Source: Mycobacterium vicinigordonae (GTDB lineage: Bacteria; Actinomycetota; Actinomycetes; Mycobacteriales; Mycobacteriaceae). From it: a stretch of 64,000 nucleotides of DNA. The stretch is taken from positions 806,001-870,000 of the forward strand of contig NZ_CP059165.1 of the NCBI RefSeq assembly GCF_013466425.1. Reading direction: 5' to 3'. The notes under the pieces are model-generated. The model saw nothing but the letters and a program-made list of their open reading frames with translations. It did no database searches and was not told where the DNA came from. Position numbers and translations under genes: made by a program. This document shows positions 57,322 through 64,000 of this stretch, piece by piece; positions within the stretch are counted from its first letter, which is position 1; the number at the start of each line of letters is the position of its first letter.

Positions 57322-57992
57322 GCGTGTTCGACGACCTTGCCGTCGCGCATCACGATCTCGCGGTCGGCGGCGGCTGCGATGTTCGGGTCGTGCGTGACCA
57401 TGATGACCGAGCACGCGCCGTCGTCGGCGATCTTGCGCAGCAGCGCCAGAATGTTCTTGCCGGATTCGGAGTCCAGGTTTCCGGTGGGCTCGTCGGCCAG
57501 AACGACCCCCGGTTTCATGATCAGCGAGCGCGCTATCGCGACGCGTTGCATCTGACCGCCGGACAGCTGGGATGGCTTGTGGTCGATCCGATCACCCAGC
57601 CCGACCATGCCCAGTAGTTCGCACGCGTCGGTGCGGGCCTGCTTGATCGAGGATCCGTCCAGAACGCGGGGCATCGCCACGTTCTCCCAGGCGGTCAAGG
57701 TGGGCAGCAGGTTGAAGAACTGAAAGATGAACGAGACCCTGCGGCGGCGGTATTCGGACTGCTCGTCGTCGCTCTTTTCGGAGAGTTCCTCGCCGTCGAC
57801 CTTGATGGAGCCCGCGTCGGGCCGATCGATGCCGCCGATCAGGTGCAGCAGCGTGCTCTTGCCCGAGCCCGACTGCCCGGTGATCGCGACCAATTTCTCG
57901 TTGCCCAGCGTCAGGGTGACGTCATCGACCGCCTTGACCAGTTCCTGGCCTCGCTGGTAGGTCCTGCTCACCGCCGCGATCTCGATAAGCAT
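57318..57992 (-). CDS. ABC transporter ATPase (MacB/LolD type)
   Basis: 224 residues. Walker A GQSGSGKST (about 39), Q-loop FQFFNLLPTLTAWENV, signature LSGGQMQRVAIARS, Walker B VVLADEPTGNLDS and the switch-His region VMVTHDP. LPTLTA-ENV and LDS after the Walker B are typical of the MacB/LolD/FtsE class that pairs with FtsX-domain permeases. AGGGG lies seven bases before ATG 57992. First gene of the five-gene operon; an IdeR box lies 48 bp upstream of its start. Confidence 0.93.
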   Translation of the reverse strand: MLIEIAAVSRTYQRGQELVKAVDDVTLTLGNEKLVAITGQSGSGKSTLLHLIGGIDRPDAGSIKVDGEELSEKSDDEQSEYRRRRVSFIFQFFNLLPTLTAWENVAMPRVLDGSSIKQARTDACELLGMVGLGDRIDHKPSQLSGGQMQRVAIARSLIMKPGVVLADEPTGNLDSESGKNILALLRKIADDGACSVIMVTHDPNIAAAADREIVMRDGKVVEHA

Positions 57993-58039
57993 GCAACAGC
58001 CCCTGGTGTTTAGTGATGAGGGAAAAGCCGTTCCTGATG

Positions 58040-58058
58040 GCAGGACAGGCTAACCTAA
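58040..58058 (-). promoter_or_regulatory. IdeR iron box controlling the ABC-UbiA-ThDP operon
   Basis: The 19-mer ending GGCTAACCTAA (plus strand) matches IdeR consensus TTAGGTTAGGCTAACCTAA at 15 of 19 positions, with the right 11 perfect. It lies 48 bp upstream of ATG 57992 and 10 bp from the end of the FAD monooxygenase gene, so it would govern the ABC operon. Under iron-rich conditions IdeR-Fe would block this promoter, inducing the operon in iron limitation. Confidence 0.75.
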
Positions 58059-58068
58059 CACACCTGTA

Positions 58069-59202
58069 TTACTTGCCGGGGCGAAATTGCCACTCCTGTA
58101 AACGAGCGGTTCGGCGGCTAAAGATCCAGTTAGGTACCAGCGTCAAGCCCGCCTCCCGGCACCCCACCAGCACCGGGTTGTTCCACTGACCGGCGATGCC
58201 GATGCTGTGCGATTCGCGTGCGATGCGCTGGGTTCGGGGCCGGCGCAACCGGTCGTAGCGTTGCAGCGCCCCGTCCAGGTCCGCGCGGTCCTGCAGCGGG
58301 GCCACCAATGCACAGAGGGTTGCCGCGTCTTCGAGCGCCTGGTTGGCACCCTGGCCGAGGTTGGGTGACATCGCGTGCGCCGCGTCGCCGATCAGCGCGA
58401 TGTGGCCGTGCACGTAGGACGCGAGCGGGCCGTCAAGTTCCTCGCTGTGGGTGTAGTGCACCGCTTCGGGCTCGGTGGCATCGATCAACTCGGCGATCGG
58501 CTCGTGCCAGGCGCCGAACAGGGACCGGATCTCGTCGAGTGCCTCGGCACCCGTTTCGTTTTGCGCGCTGGTCACGACCGCGAACCAGTACACCCGGCCA
58601 CCCTTGAGGGGGACCAGTCCGAACCGTTGACCACGACCCCAGGTCTCCCCGCCGACGCCGACGGGCACGGGCCGCGAGGTGATGGCACGCCACACGCCGT
58701 AGCCGCTGCGCCGGGTCGGACGGTCCTGCGGCAGGCTGGCGCGGACGCGGCTGCGGATCCCGTCGGCACCGATGATCAGGTCGGCGTCGGCGTGGTGTCC
58801 GTCGTCGGTGTGCACAGCCTGCGTCGTCGCTTCGGCCACCCGCCGTCCCCACTGCACGGTGCCTTGAGGCAGGGTGGCCAGCATCGTCGCGTGCAATTCG
58901 GTGCGGTCGACGGCGCGAAGGTTCTCATAGGTTGCCGGGGCGAGCGTGACCAGAAAGCTGCCGTTCGGCTTGCGAATGCCCGACTTGGAGAACGGGGGCT
59001 CCTCGGCGCTGATCGCCCGCACGGCTGGGCCGAGGCCGAGGGCGTCCAAAGCGCGAAATCCGTTGCCGAATATGGATAATCCGGCTCGGGCAGGTTGTGC
59101 GTCTGCCGATCGCTCCAGCACCGAGACGTCCCACCCGGCACGCTGCAGCCCGCTGGCCGCTGCGAGTCCGGCGACGCCGGCACCGACTACAACAGCTTTC
59201 AT
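58069..59202 (-). CDS. FAD-dependent monooxygenase (PHBH family)
   Basis: 377 residues of the group A aromatic hydroxylase fold. GAGVAGLAAASGL binds the ADP of FAD, IIGADGIRSRVR is the DG motif and ALIGDAAHAMSPNLGQGANQALEDA the GD motif. It uses NAD(P)H and O2 to hydroxylate an aromatic or quinone-like substrate in the cytoplasm. It is co-directional with the ABC-UbiA operon and ends 76 bp before it. Because an IdeR box lies in that gap the two may be separately transcribed, so membership in the pathway is likely but unproved. Confidence 0.9.
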   Translation of the reverse strand: MKAVVVGAGVAGLAAASGLQRAGWDVSVLERSADAQPARAGLSIFGNGFRALDALGLGPAVRAISAEEPPFSKSGIRKPNGSFLVTLAPATYENLRAVDRTELHATMLATLPQGTVQWGRRVAEATTQAVHTDDGHHADADLIIGADGIRSRVRASLPQDRPTRRSGYGVWRAITSRPVPVGVGGETWGRGQRFGLVPLKGGRVYWFAVVTSAQNETGAEALDEIRSLFGAWHEPIAELIDATEPEAVHYTHSEELDGPLASYVHGHIALIGDAAHAMSPNLGQGANQALEDAATLCALVAPLQDRADLDGALQRYDRLRRPRTQRIARESHSIGIAGQWNNPVLVGCREAGLTLVPNWIFSRRTARLQEWQFRPGK

Positions 59203-59251
59203 GCGCCGACACTGTAGTCAGCAGTTCCACCGCACCCGGGTCGGGACCTGG

Positions 59252-59863
59252 CTAAGTAGGCCAGGAACTCGCGGTGGTTCGGAGGTTCGCGTTCGGAGCG
59301 CTGCAGAAGTCCGAGTTGGTTCCGGCCAGCAGGACGTAGTAGCCCTCGCCCTTGCGACCGCTGAACGGTGGATAGGTCCACCCGCTGTTGCACATCGAGG
59401 TGGGCGTGCCAACGGAGGCCTTACGCCAACTGGATTTGGCGCAGGCGTTGAGGGCGTCGACGTCGGAGACCGCACTCTTGGCGATCACCAACATCCCGCC
59501 GCCCCACTGCCCGTCGTTGCGGCGGTAGGCACGCGCCCCGAACCCGGCCCCGTTTACCTGGCAGCCCAGCATTCGCTGCAGCGGCTGGAAGGGTGCCGCA
59601 AGATCGCGGTTGGTGACACCTGTTGCAGCACCGAAGAATTGGGCCGCGTCCGAACCATCGACCTCTTGGATGTTGGGATCGTGGAAGGTGAACAACTGCT
59701 GGGCTATGGAGCCGCCGGCTCCTGCGCCGCCGATCACCGGACCGCTGCCGGTGGAATTCATCGCAGGCAGCACAGGGGCGGGGTCGGCGGCCGCAGCGGG
59801 GGCCACGGCCACCAGCAGCGCGGCGGCAACCCCAACCTGCCCAACCTGGAGAAGTCTTCTCAT
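59252..59863 (-). CDS. Secreted protein (Rv0398c-like)
   Basis: 203 residues. N-terminal signal peptide (MRRLLQVGQVGVAAALLVAVAP, cleavage probably after AAAADPAP). The mature part has four cysteines (MLGCQVNG, LNACAKSS, SMCNSG, DFCSAP), which would allow two disulphides, and a Gly-rich centre. I recognise no enzyme motif. It resembles Rv0398c in place and type. It begins 9 bp after the fadE7 stop, so it is probably co-transcribed with it. Function unknown. Confidence 0.8.
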   Translation of the reverse strand: MRRLLQVGQVGVAAALLVAVAPAAAADPAPVLPAMNSTGSGPVIGGAGAGGSIAQQLFTFHDPNIQEVDGSDAAQFFGAATGVTNRDLAAPFQPLQRMLGCQVNGAGFGARAYRRNDGQWGGGMLVIAKSAVSDVDALNACAKSSWRKASVGTPTSMCNSGWTYPPFSGRKGEGYYVLLAGTNSDFCSAPNANLRTTASSWPT

Positions 59864-59872
59864 GTCTGCTTT

Positions 59873-61057
59873 CTACCGGAACGCCGACAGCCCGGTAAAT
59901 GCCTGGCCGAGGACCAGTTGGTGCATCTCCGGGGTGCCCTCATAGGTGAGTACCGACTCGAGGTTCACCATGTGCCGAATCACCGGATACTCCAACGATA
60001 TGCCGTTGCCGCCCAATATTGTTCGAGCGGTCCGGCAAATCTCGAGTGCCTCCCGGGTGTTGTTCAGCTTGCCGAAGCTGACCTGCTCGGGCCGCAACCC
60101 CACGCTGTCCTTCAATCGGCCCAGCTGCAGCGAGAGCAACTGACCCTTGTGCAATTCGACCGCCATGTCGACTAATTTGGCCTGGGTCAGCTGAAATCCC
60201 GCGATCGGACGATCGAACTGGGTCCGCTGGGCGGAGTAGTCCAGCGCGGCCTGCCACGCCGAGCGGGCCGCGCCCATCGCACCCCAAATGATCCCGTACC
60301 GCGCCTCGGACAGACACGACAGTGGTCCCTTCAAACCGGCCGCCCCGGGTAGCAACGACTCCGCGGGCAGACGCACGTCGTCCAGCACCAGTTCACTGGT
60401 GATCGACGCCCGCAACGACAGCTTGTGATGGATGGTGTTCGCGGAAAACCCCGTGGTGTCGGTCGGAACAATGAAGCCGCGGATCCCTTCGTCCGTGGCG
60501 GCCCACACCACAGCGACGTCTGCGATCGAACCATTGGTGATCCACATCTTGCGACCGTTGAGCACCCAGTCAGATCCGTCGCGCCGGGCCCGGGTTTTCA
60601 TCGCGGCCGGATCGGAGCCGGCGTCGGGCTCGGTCAACCCGAAGCAGCCCACCAACTCGCCGGCAGCCATCCCGGGCAACCATTGCTGCTTCTGCTCCTC
60701 ACAGCCGTTGTTCCAGATCGCGAACATCGCCAGCGACCCCTGGACCGACACCAGCGACCGGATGCCGGAATCTGCGGCCTCCAACTCCAGACACGCCAGG
60801 CCGTAGTGCACCGCAGAGGCTCCGCCGCACCCGTAGCCCTCCAGATGCATGCCCAGCAGGCCCAGCTCGCCGAACTGCTTGGCCAACTCGCGGGCCACCG
60901 GTAGGTCGCCATCCTCAAACCACTCGGCCACGTGTGGAGTCACGTGCTCGTCGCAGAATGCCCGCACGGTGTCACGTACGGCGACCTCGTCGCTGGACAG
61001 CGATGCGTCCAGGCCCAGCGGGTCGTGGGGATCGAATGACGGCGGCGGTGTGCTCAT
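59873..61057 (-). CDS. fadE7: Acyl-CoA dehydrogenase FadE7
   Basis: 394 residues from ATG 61057 (GTG one codon earlier possible). Full-length acyl-CoA dehydrogenase with FGLTEPDAGSDP, the FAD-binding MWITNG and RTILGGNGISLEYPVIRHM, and catalytic Glu in TYEGTPEMHQLVLG. The late catalytic Glu and the WNNGCEEQKQQWLP region are as in glutaryl-CoA dehydrogenases, so a short dicarboxylyl-CoA substrate is possible. The order secreted protein, fadE7, Rv0401-like matches M. tuberculosis except that lpqK (Rv0399c) is absent between them. Confidence 0.88.
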   Translation of the reverse strand: MSTPPPSFDPHDPLGLDASLSSDEVAVRDTVRAFCDEHVTPHVAEWFEDGDLPVARELAKQFGELGLLGMHLEGYGCGGASAVHYGLACLELEAADSGIRSLVSVQGSLAMFAIWNNGCEEQKQQWLPGMAAGELVGCFGLTEPDAGSDPAAMKTRARRDGSDWVLNGRKMWITNGSIADVAVVWAATDEGIRGFIVPTDTTGFSANTIHHKLSLRASITSELVLDDVRLPAESLLPGAAGLKGPLSCLSEARYGIIWGAMGAARSAWQAALDYSAQRTQFDRPIAGFQLTQAKLVDMAVELHKGQLLSLQLGRLKDSVGLRPEQVSFGKLNNTREALEICRTARTILGGNGISLEYPVIRHMVNLESVLTYEGTPEMHQLVLGQAFTGLSAFR

Positions 61058-61092
61058 CACTCAATCCTGCCCGGTGCCGGTACTCTCGCTGC

Positions 61093-61464
61093 ATGCAACC
61101 GCGGCGATCCCCGGCCTGGCTCGGGGTGGATGTGGTGGCCGTGCTGATTTTCTGCGCCCTCGGGCGCCGCAGCCACGATGAAGGCGTCAACGTCTCTGGC
61201 CTGGTGACTACCGCCTGGCCATTTCTGAGCGGAACGCTGGTTGGGTGGTTGCTGGCCCGCGCCTGGCGGCGGCCCGCCGAGGTGGCGCCGACCGGCGTCG
61301 TCGTCTGGGTGTCGACCGTGGTGGTCGGCATGTTGGCGCGCAAGGCGACGTCGGCCAGCGTGGCGGGGGCTTTCGTGATTGTCGCCTCGACCGTGACCGC
61401 CGTATTGCTGCTCGGGTGGCGCGCGACCGCAACGCTTCTCAGACAGCGCCGCACGGATCGCTGA
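61093..61464 (+). CDS. DUF3054 membrane protein (Rv0401-like)
   Basis: 123 residues, the length of Rv0401, with four membrane helices (about 9-25, 38-56, 70-84, 89-108) and basic ends. There is no known activity. A -10-like TACTCT at 61081-61086 lies six bases before ATG 61093, so the transcript is probably leaderless. It is divergent from fadE7 (35 bp between starts) and followed 13 bp later by a methyltransferase gene. Confidence 0.85.
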   Translation: MQPRRSPAWLGVDVVAVLIFCALGRRSHDEGVNVSGLVTTAWPFLSGTLVGWLLARAWRRPAEVAPTGVVVWVSTVVVGMLARKATSASVAGAFVIVASTVTAVLLLGWRATATLLRQRRTDR

Positions 61465-61477
61465 GCGGCAGGGCCAG

Positions 61478-62392
61478 ATGGTACGCACCGACGGCGATAC
61501 CTGGGATCTGACCACCGGCGTCGGGATAACCGCGACCTTCAGCGCGGCCGCGCGGGCGGTAGCCACCGTAAAAGGCCTGATCAACGACCCGTTTGCCGAG
61601 TCGCTGGTCCGCGCCACCGGCGTGGAGTACTTCGTTCGGTTGATCGAGGACCAGAAGTATTCGGCCGACGGCGGCAGCGATCCGGTGACGACCGGAATGA
61701 TCAACGTGCTGGCCGTGCACGGCCGGTTCCTGGACGGGTTCCTGACCGAAGCCGCGCGGACCGGTATTCGTCAGGTGGTGAACCTGGGCGCGGGACTGGA
61801 CACCCGCGCGTATCGGCTGTGGTGGCCACTAGGTACCACGCTGTACGAGCTGGACCTGCCTGCCGTGACCGACTTCAAGGTCCGGGTGATGCGCGATCTG
61901 GGTGCAAAGCTGTCGGTGAATCGCTGCGCTGTGGGCGTGGACCTGCGTGATGACTGGTTGACCGCGCTGCTGCGCAGCGGCTTCGACCCAGTGCAACCGA
62001 CCGTGTGGATCGCCGAGAACCTGCTGGTCGGCTACCTGCCACTGGATGCGCAGGATCGGTTGCTGCGCGACCTCACCGGCGCGAGCGCCGCCGGCAGCCA
62101 GTTCGCCGCTGAACACCTGACCTGGACACAGTTGCAGCTACAAGAGGGACATGCCTTCATCGACCAGTGGCGCCGGCAAGGCTTGGATGTCGACCTGGCC
62201 AAACTTACCTACACAGCCGAATTCCCTTCTGTTCCAGATGATCTAGCCGGTCGACGCTGGCAAGTGTCGGACCGCGACATCGTTGAGTTGCTGGCGGCGC
62301 TGGGGTTGGCGGGACGCCTGCGGATGCGCCCACGCGATGTCGCGGCCAGCCCGCGTTACGTCACCGGAATGTTGCCCGGCGACACGCGTTAG
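61478..62392 (+). CDS. SAM-dependent methyltransferase (PPM1/LCMT-like)
   Basis: 304 residues of the mycobacterial expanded family PF04072 (TIGR00027). VVNLGAGLDTRAYRL is the S-adenosylmethionine loop, LYELDLPAVTDFK carries the acidic ribose ligand, and WIAENLLVGYLP is family-typical. O-methylation of carboxyl or hydroxyl groups is the expected chemistry; substrate unknown. The GNAT gene begins 8 bp downstream. Confidence 0.92.
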   Translation: MVRTDGDTWDLTTGVGITATFSAAARAVATVKGLINDPFAESLVRATGVEYFVRLIEDQKYSADGGSDPVTTGMINVLAVHGRFLDGFLTEAARTGIRQVVNLGAGLDTRAYRLWWPLGTTLYELDLPAVTDFKVRVMRDLGAKLSVNRCAVGVDLRDDWLTALLRSGFDPVQPTVWIAENLLVGYLPLDAQDRLLRDLTGASAAGSQFAAEHLTWTQLQLQEGHAFIDQWRRQGLDVDLAKLTYTAEFPSVPDDLAGRRWQVSDRDIVELLAALGLAGRLRMRPRDVAASPRYVTGMLPGDTR

Positions 62393-62400
62393 ACAGTTAC

Positions 62401-62913
62401 GTGATGTCTTCACCGTCTTCGCCCGCGCCCGACTCCGGGGGCCTGCAGTTCGTGTCCGTGACGCTTGACGATCCACGGGCGCAGCCGCTGCTCGAGGCGC
62501 TGGCCGACGAATACGCGGACCGCTACGGCGGTGACCGCCGGCTCTATCGGGAATGGATCGTCGGCGGCCCGGATGGCCAGTTCGCGGCCCCGCACGGCGG
62601 GATGCTGATCGGCGTGCTGGATGGGGATCCGGTGACCGGCGGTGCGTTCTGCCGATACGACACGCAGACCGCCGAACTCAAACGGGTCTGGACGCACCGC
62701 GACCACCGCCGCCGGGGATACGCGAGGGCGCTGCTGGCGACGCTCGAGTCTGAGATTGCGATCTGCGGTTACAAAAGGGTGTACCTCATCACCGGTGACC
62801 GCCAACCTGAGGCCGTGGAACTGTACTCCTCCACCGGCTACATCCGGTTGGCTGAACCGCTGCCCGCCCGCGGCCCGGTGTTTCCGATCGCGTTCCTGAA
62901 AGCGCTGGCATGA
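62401..62913 (+). CDS. GNAT-family N-acetyltransferase
   Basis: 170 residues (GTG 62401; ATG 62404 next). Acetyl-CoA motif A is VWTHRDHRRRGYARALLATLE with the RRxGxA pyrophosphate loop, and motif B is AVELYSSTGYIRL. It transfers an acyl group to an unknown amine. The stop overlaps the next ATG (ATGA), so it is co-translated with the luciferase-like monooxygenase. Confidence 0.9.
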   Translation: MMSSPSSPAPDSGGLQFVSVTLDDPRAQPLLEALADEYADRYGGDRRLYREWIVGGPDGQFAAPHGGMLIGVLDGDPVTGGAFCRYDTQTAELKRVWTHRDHRRRGYARALLATLESEIAICGYKRVYLITGDRQPEAVELYSSTGYIRLAEPLPARGPVFPIAFLKALA

Positions 62914-63953
62914 CGTTTCACTTAGGCGTCGCACTGGACGGTTATGGCTGGCACACGCAGGCCTGGGAGTTGTGCGACGAGTTGCCCTCGGTGCTCAGCG
63001 GACGCTATTGGACCGACCTGGCGGCCACCGCCGAGCAGGGGCTGCTGGACTTTCTCACCATCGACGACACGCTGATGCCGCAGCCTGGGCGACGGGAGCG
63101 GATCGACCCGAAGCGGCTGGCCGGACGCGGCGACGCGGTGCTCCTCGCTGCCCGAATCGCGCCGGCCACCCGTCACATCGGGCTGATCCCGGTGGCCACG
63201 GTCACCCACACCGAACCGTTTCACATCTCCAAATCGATTGCCACCCTTGACTTTGTGTCACACGGGCGGGCGGGATGGCAGCCGCGGGTCAGCGTCACCA
63301 GTCACGAGGCGGCGCTTTTTGGTCGCCGCACCATCGATCCCGCCGAGTTGTTCGACGAAGCCCGTGACTACGTCGAGGTGGTGCGCAGGCTCTGGCACAG
63401 CTGGGAGGACGACGCGGTGATCCGCGACGTCTCCGCTGGGCGCTACCTCGACGTCGACAAGGTGCATTACATCGACTTCACCGGAAAGTTCTTCTCGGTC
63501 AAGGGGCCATCGATCACGCCACGCCCGCCGCAGGGTCAGCCGATTGTCGCCGTGCTGGCCCACGCCTTGCCGGTGTACGAATTCGCCTCCGAAACCGCCG
63601 ATCTCGTGTTCGTCACGCCGACGGACGCCTCGATAGGCGAGATCCTGAACCAAGTGCGGGGCGTCTCGGAAAGCCTGAAGATCTTCGCCGACATTGTGGT
63701 TACGTTCCACGGGCAGGACGACTTTCGCTCCGACACGTGGGTGTGGTCGGGTAATGCTGCGGAGTTGGTCGACCTGCTGCTGGGCTGGCAACGCCTGGGA
63801 ATCGCGGGAGCGCGGCTGCGTCCCGCTGTACACGCCATTGACCTCCCGGTGATAGTCGACGAGGTGGTGCCGCTGCTGCAGCGCGCCGGGGATTTCCGCG
63901 ACAGCTACCGGGATGGCGAGACGTTGCGGGAAAGGCTCGGTATCACAGCATGA
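62910..63953 (+). CDS. Luciferase-like monooxygenase (NtaA/SnaA type)
   Basis: 347 residues of the bacterial luciferase-like TIM-barrel family. FLTIDDTLMPQP, IGLIPVATVTHTEPFHISKSIATLDFVSHGRAGW and LFDEARDYVEVVRRLW are characteristic of the FMN-dependent NtaA/SnaA/DszA clade. It would oxidise an organic substrate with reduced FMN or F420; which cofactor is not settled. It is coupled by 4-bp overlaps to the GNAT gene before and a second family member after. Confidence 0.9.
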   Translation: MTFHLGVALDGYGWHTQAWELCDELPSVLSGRYWTDLAATAEQGLLDFLTIDDTLMPQPGRRERIDPKRLAGRGDAVLLAARIAPATRHIGLIPVATVTHTEPFHISKSIATLDFVSHGRAGWQPRVSVTSHEAALFGRRTIDPAELFDEARDYVEVVRRLWHSWEDDAVIRDVSAGRYLDVDKVHYIDFTGKFFSVKGPSITPRPPQGQPIVAVLAHALPVYEFASETADLVFVTPTDASIGEILNQVRGVSESLKIFADIVVTFHGQDDFRSDTWVWSGNAAELVDLLLGWQRLGIAGARLRPAVHAIDLPVIVDEVVPLLQRAGDFRDSYRDGETLRERLGITA

Positions 63954-64000
63954 TTCCGCTGTCGATCCTGGATCTCGCACCGGTCAGCGCCGGCAGCGAC
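63950..64000 (+). CDS. Luciferase-like monooxygenase, first 17 codons (3' cut by window edge)
   Basis: ATG 63950 overlaps the previous stop (ATGA). The 17 residues MIPLSILDLAPVSAGSD are the signature N-terminus of the MsnO8 group of luciferase-like monooxygenases, so a second flavin-dependent enzyme follows in the same operon. Confidence 0.75.
   Translation, partial: MIPLSILDLAPVSAGSD

Noticed and set aside
49783..58058. Classical siderophore (mycobactin-like) cluster because of the iron box
   Set aside because: No NRPS, PKS, salicylate synthase or lysine hydroxylase is present. Iron control alone does not show siderophore synthesis.

Overview
The window is high-GC actinobacterial DNA from a slow-growing Mycobacterium outside, but related to, the M. 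tuberculosis complex. The evidence is a dnaJ1-hspR pair, a giant MPTR-type PPE gene, three PE_PGRS genes, and orthologues of almost every M. tuberculosis gene from Rv0352 to Rv0401 (named from memory of H37Rv, not from a search). No tRNA, rRNA, CRISPR array or insertion sequence was recognised.

Layout. 1-1225: end of dnaJ1, then hspR and a 52-bp tandem repeat. 1225-11757: a roughly 3,510-residue PPE8-like protein on the minus strand. 11.9-23.2 kb: aldose 1-epimerase, type II flavohaemoglobin and three PE_PGRS genes, the last ending in a seven-bladed YVTN propeller. 23.3-39.2 kb: a housekeeping block (clpB, crotonase, ttfA, SDR, pyrE, lipoprotein, SpoU methyltransferase, GH76, DedA, fba, an Rv0361-like membrane protein, DUF3151, cation efflux, M50 protease, Rv0358-like, purA, thioesterase). 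39.2-46.5 kb: a PPE gene, a divergent PurT-like ATP-grasp gene, rhodanese, metZ, ndhA, and a haemerythrin plus DUF2231-Rieske pair. 46.6-59.2 kb: an accessory region with a MocR regulator, a P450, a hydrolase remnant, a five-gene operon and an FAD monooxygenase. 59.2-64 kb: secreted protein, fadE7, membrane protein, methyltransferase, GNAT and two luciferase-like monooxygenases, the last cut by the window edge.

The whole block from the flavohaemoglobin to the thioesterase lies in the opposite orientation to M. tuberculosis, while both flanks (hspR-PPE8 and PPE-purT-metZ-ndhA) keep theirs. This is an inversion of about 27 kb with both ends next to PPE genes. The heat-shock logic remains linked: hspR lies at the left end, and its probable operator (a perfect HAIR inverted repeat over a SigH/SigE-like promoter) precedes clpB.

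The strongest candidate for an undescribed system is the minus-strand operon at 49.8-58.0 kb: ABC ATPase, FtsX-type permease, UbiA-family prenyltransferase, HisC-like aminotransferase and a 980-residue thiamine-diphosphate enzyme. The first four junctions are overlaps or a 3-bp gap, and a 15/19 match to the IdeR iron box sits 48 bp before the first gene. The ThDP protein is two fused enzyme copies that have decayed reciprocally: copy 1 keeps the catalytic glutamate and copy 2 keeps the cofactor-binding GDG...NN. It therefore looks like an intramolecular pseudo-dimer with one active site. An FAD hydroxylase (upstream) and a P450 (convergent, with its own weaker IdeR-like box) flank the operon. 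I infer an iron-responsive pathway making and exporting a prenylated or otherwise lipidic small molecule. The product is unknown.
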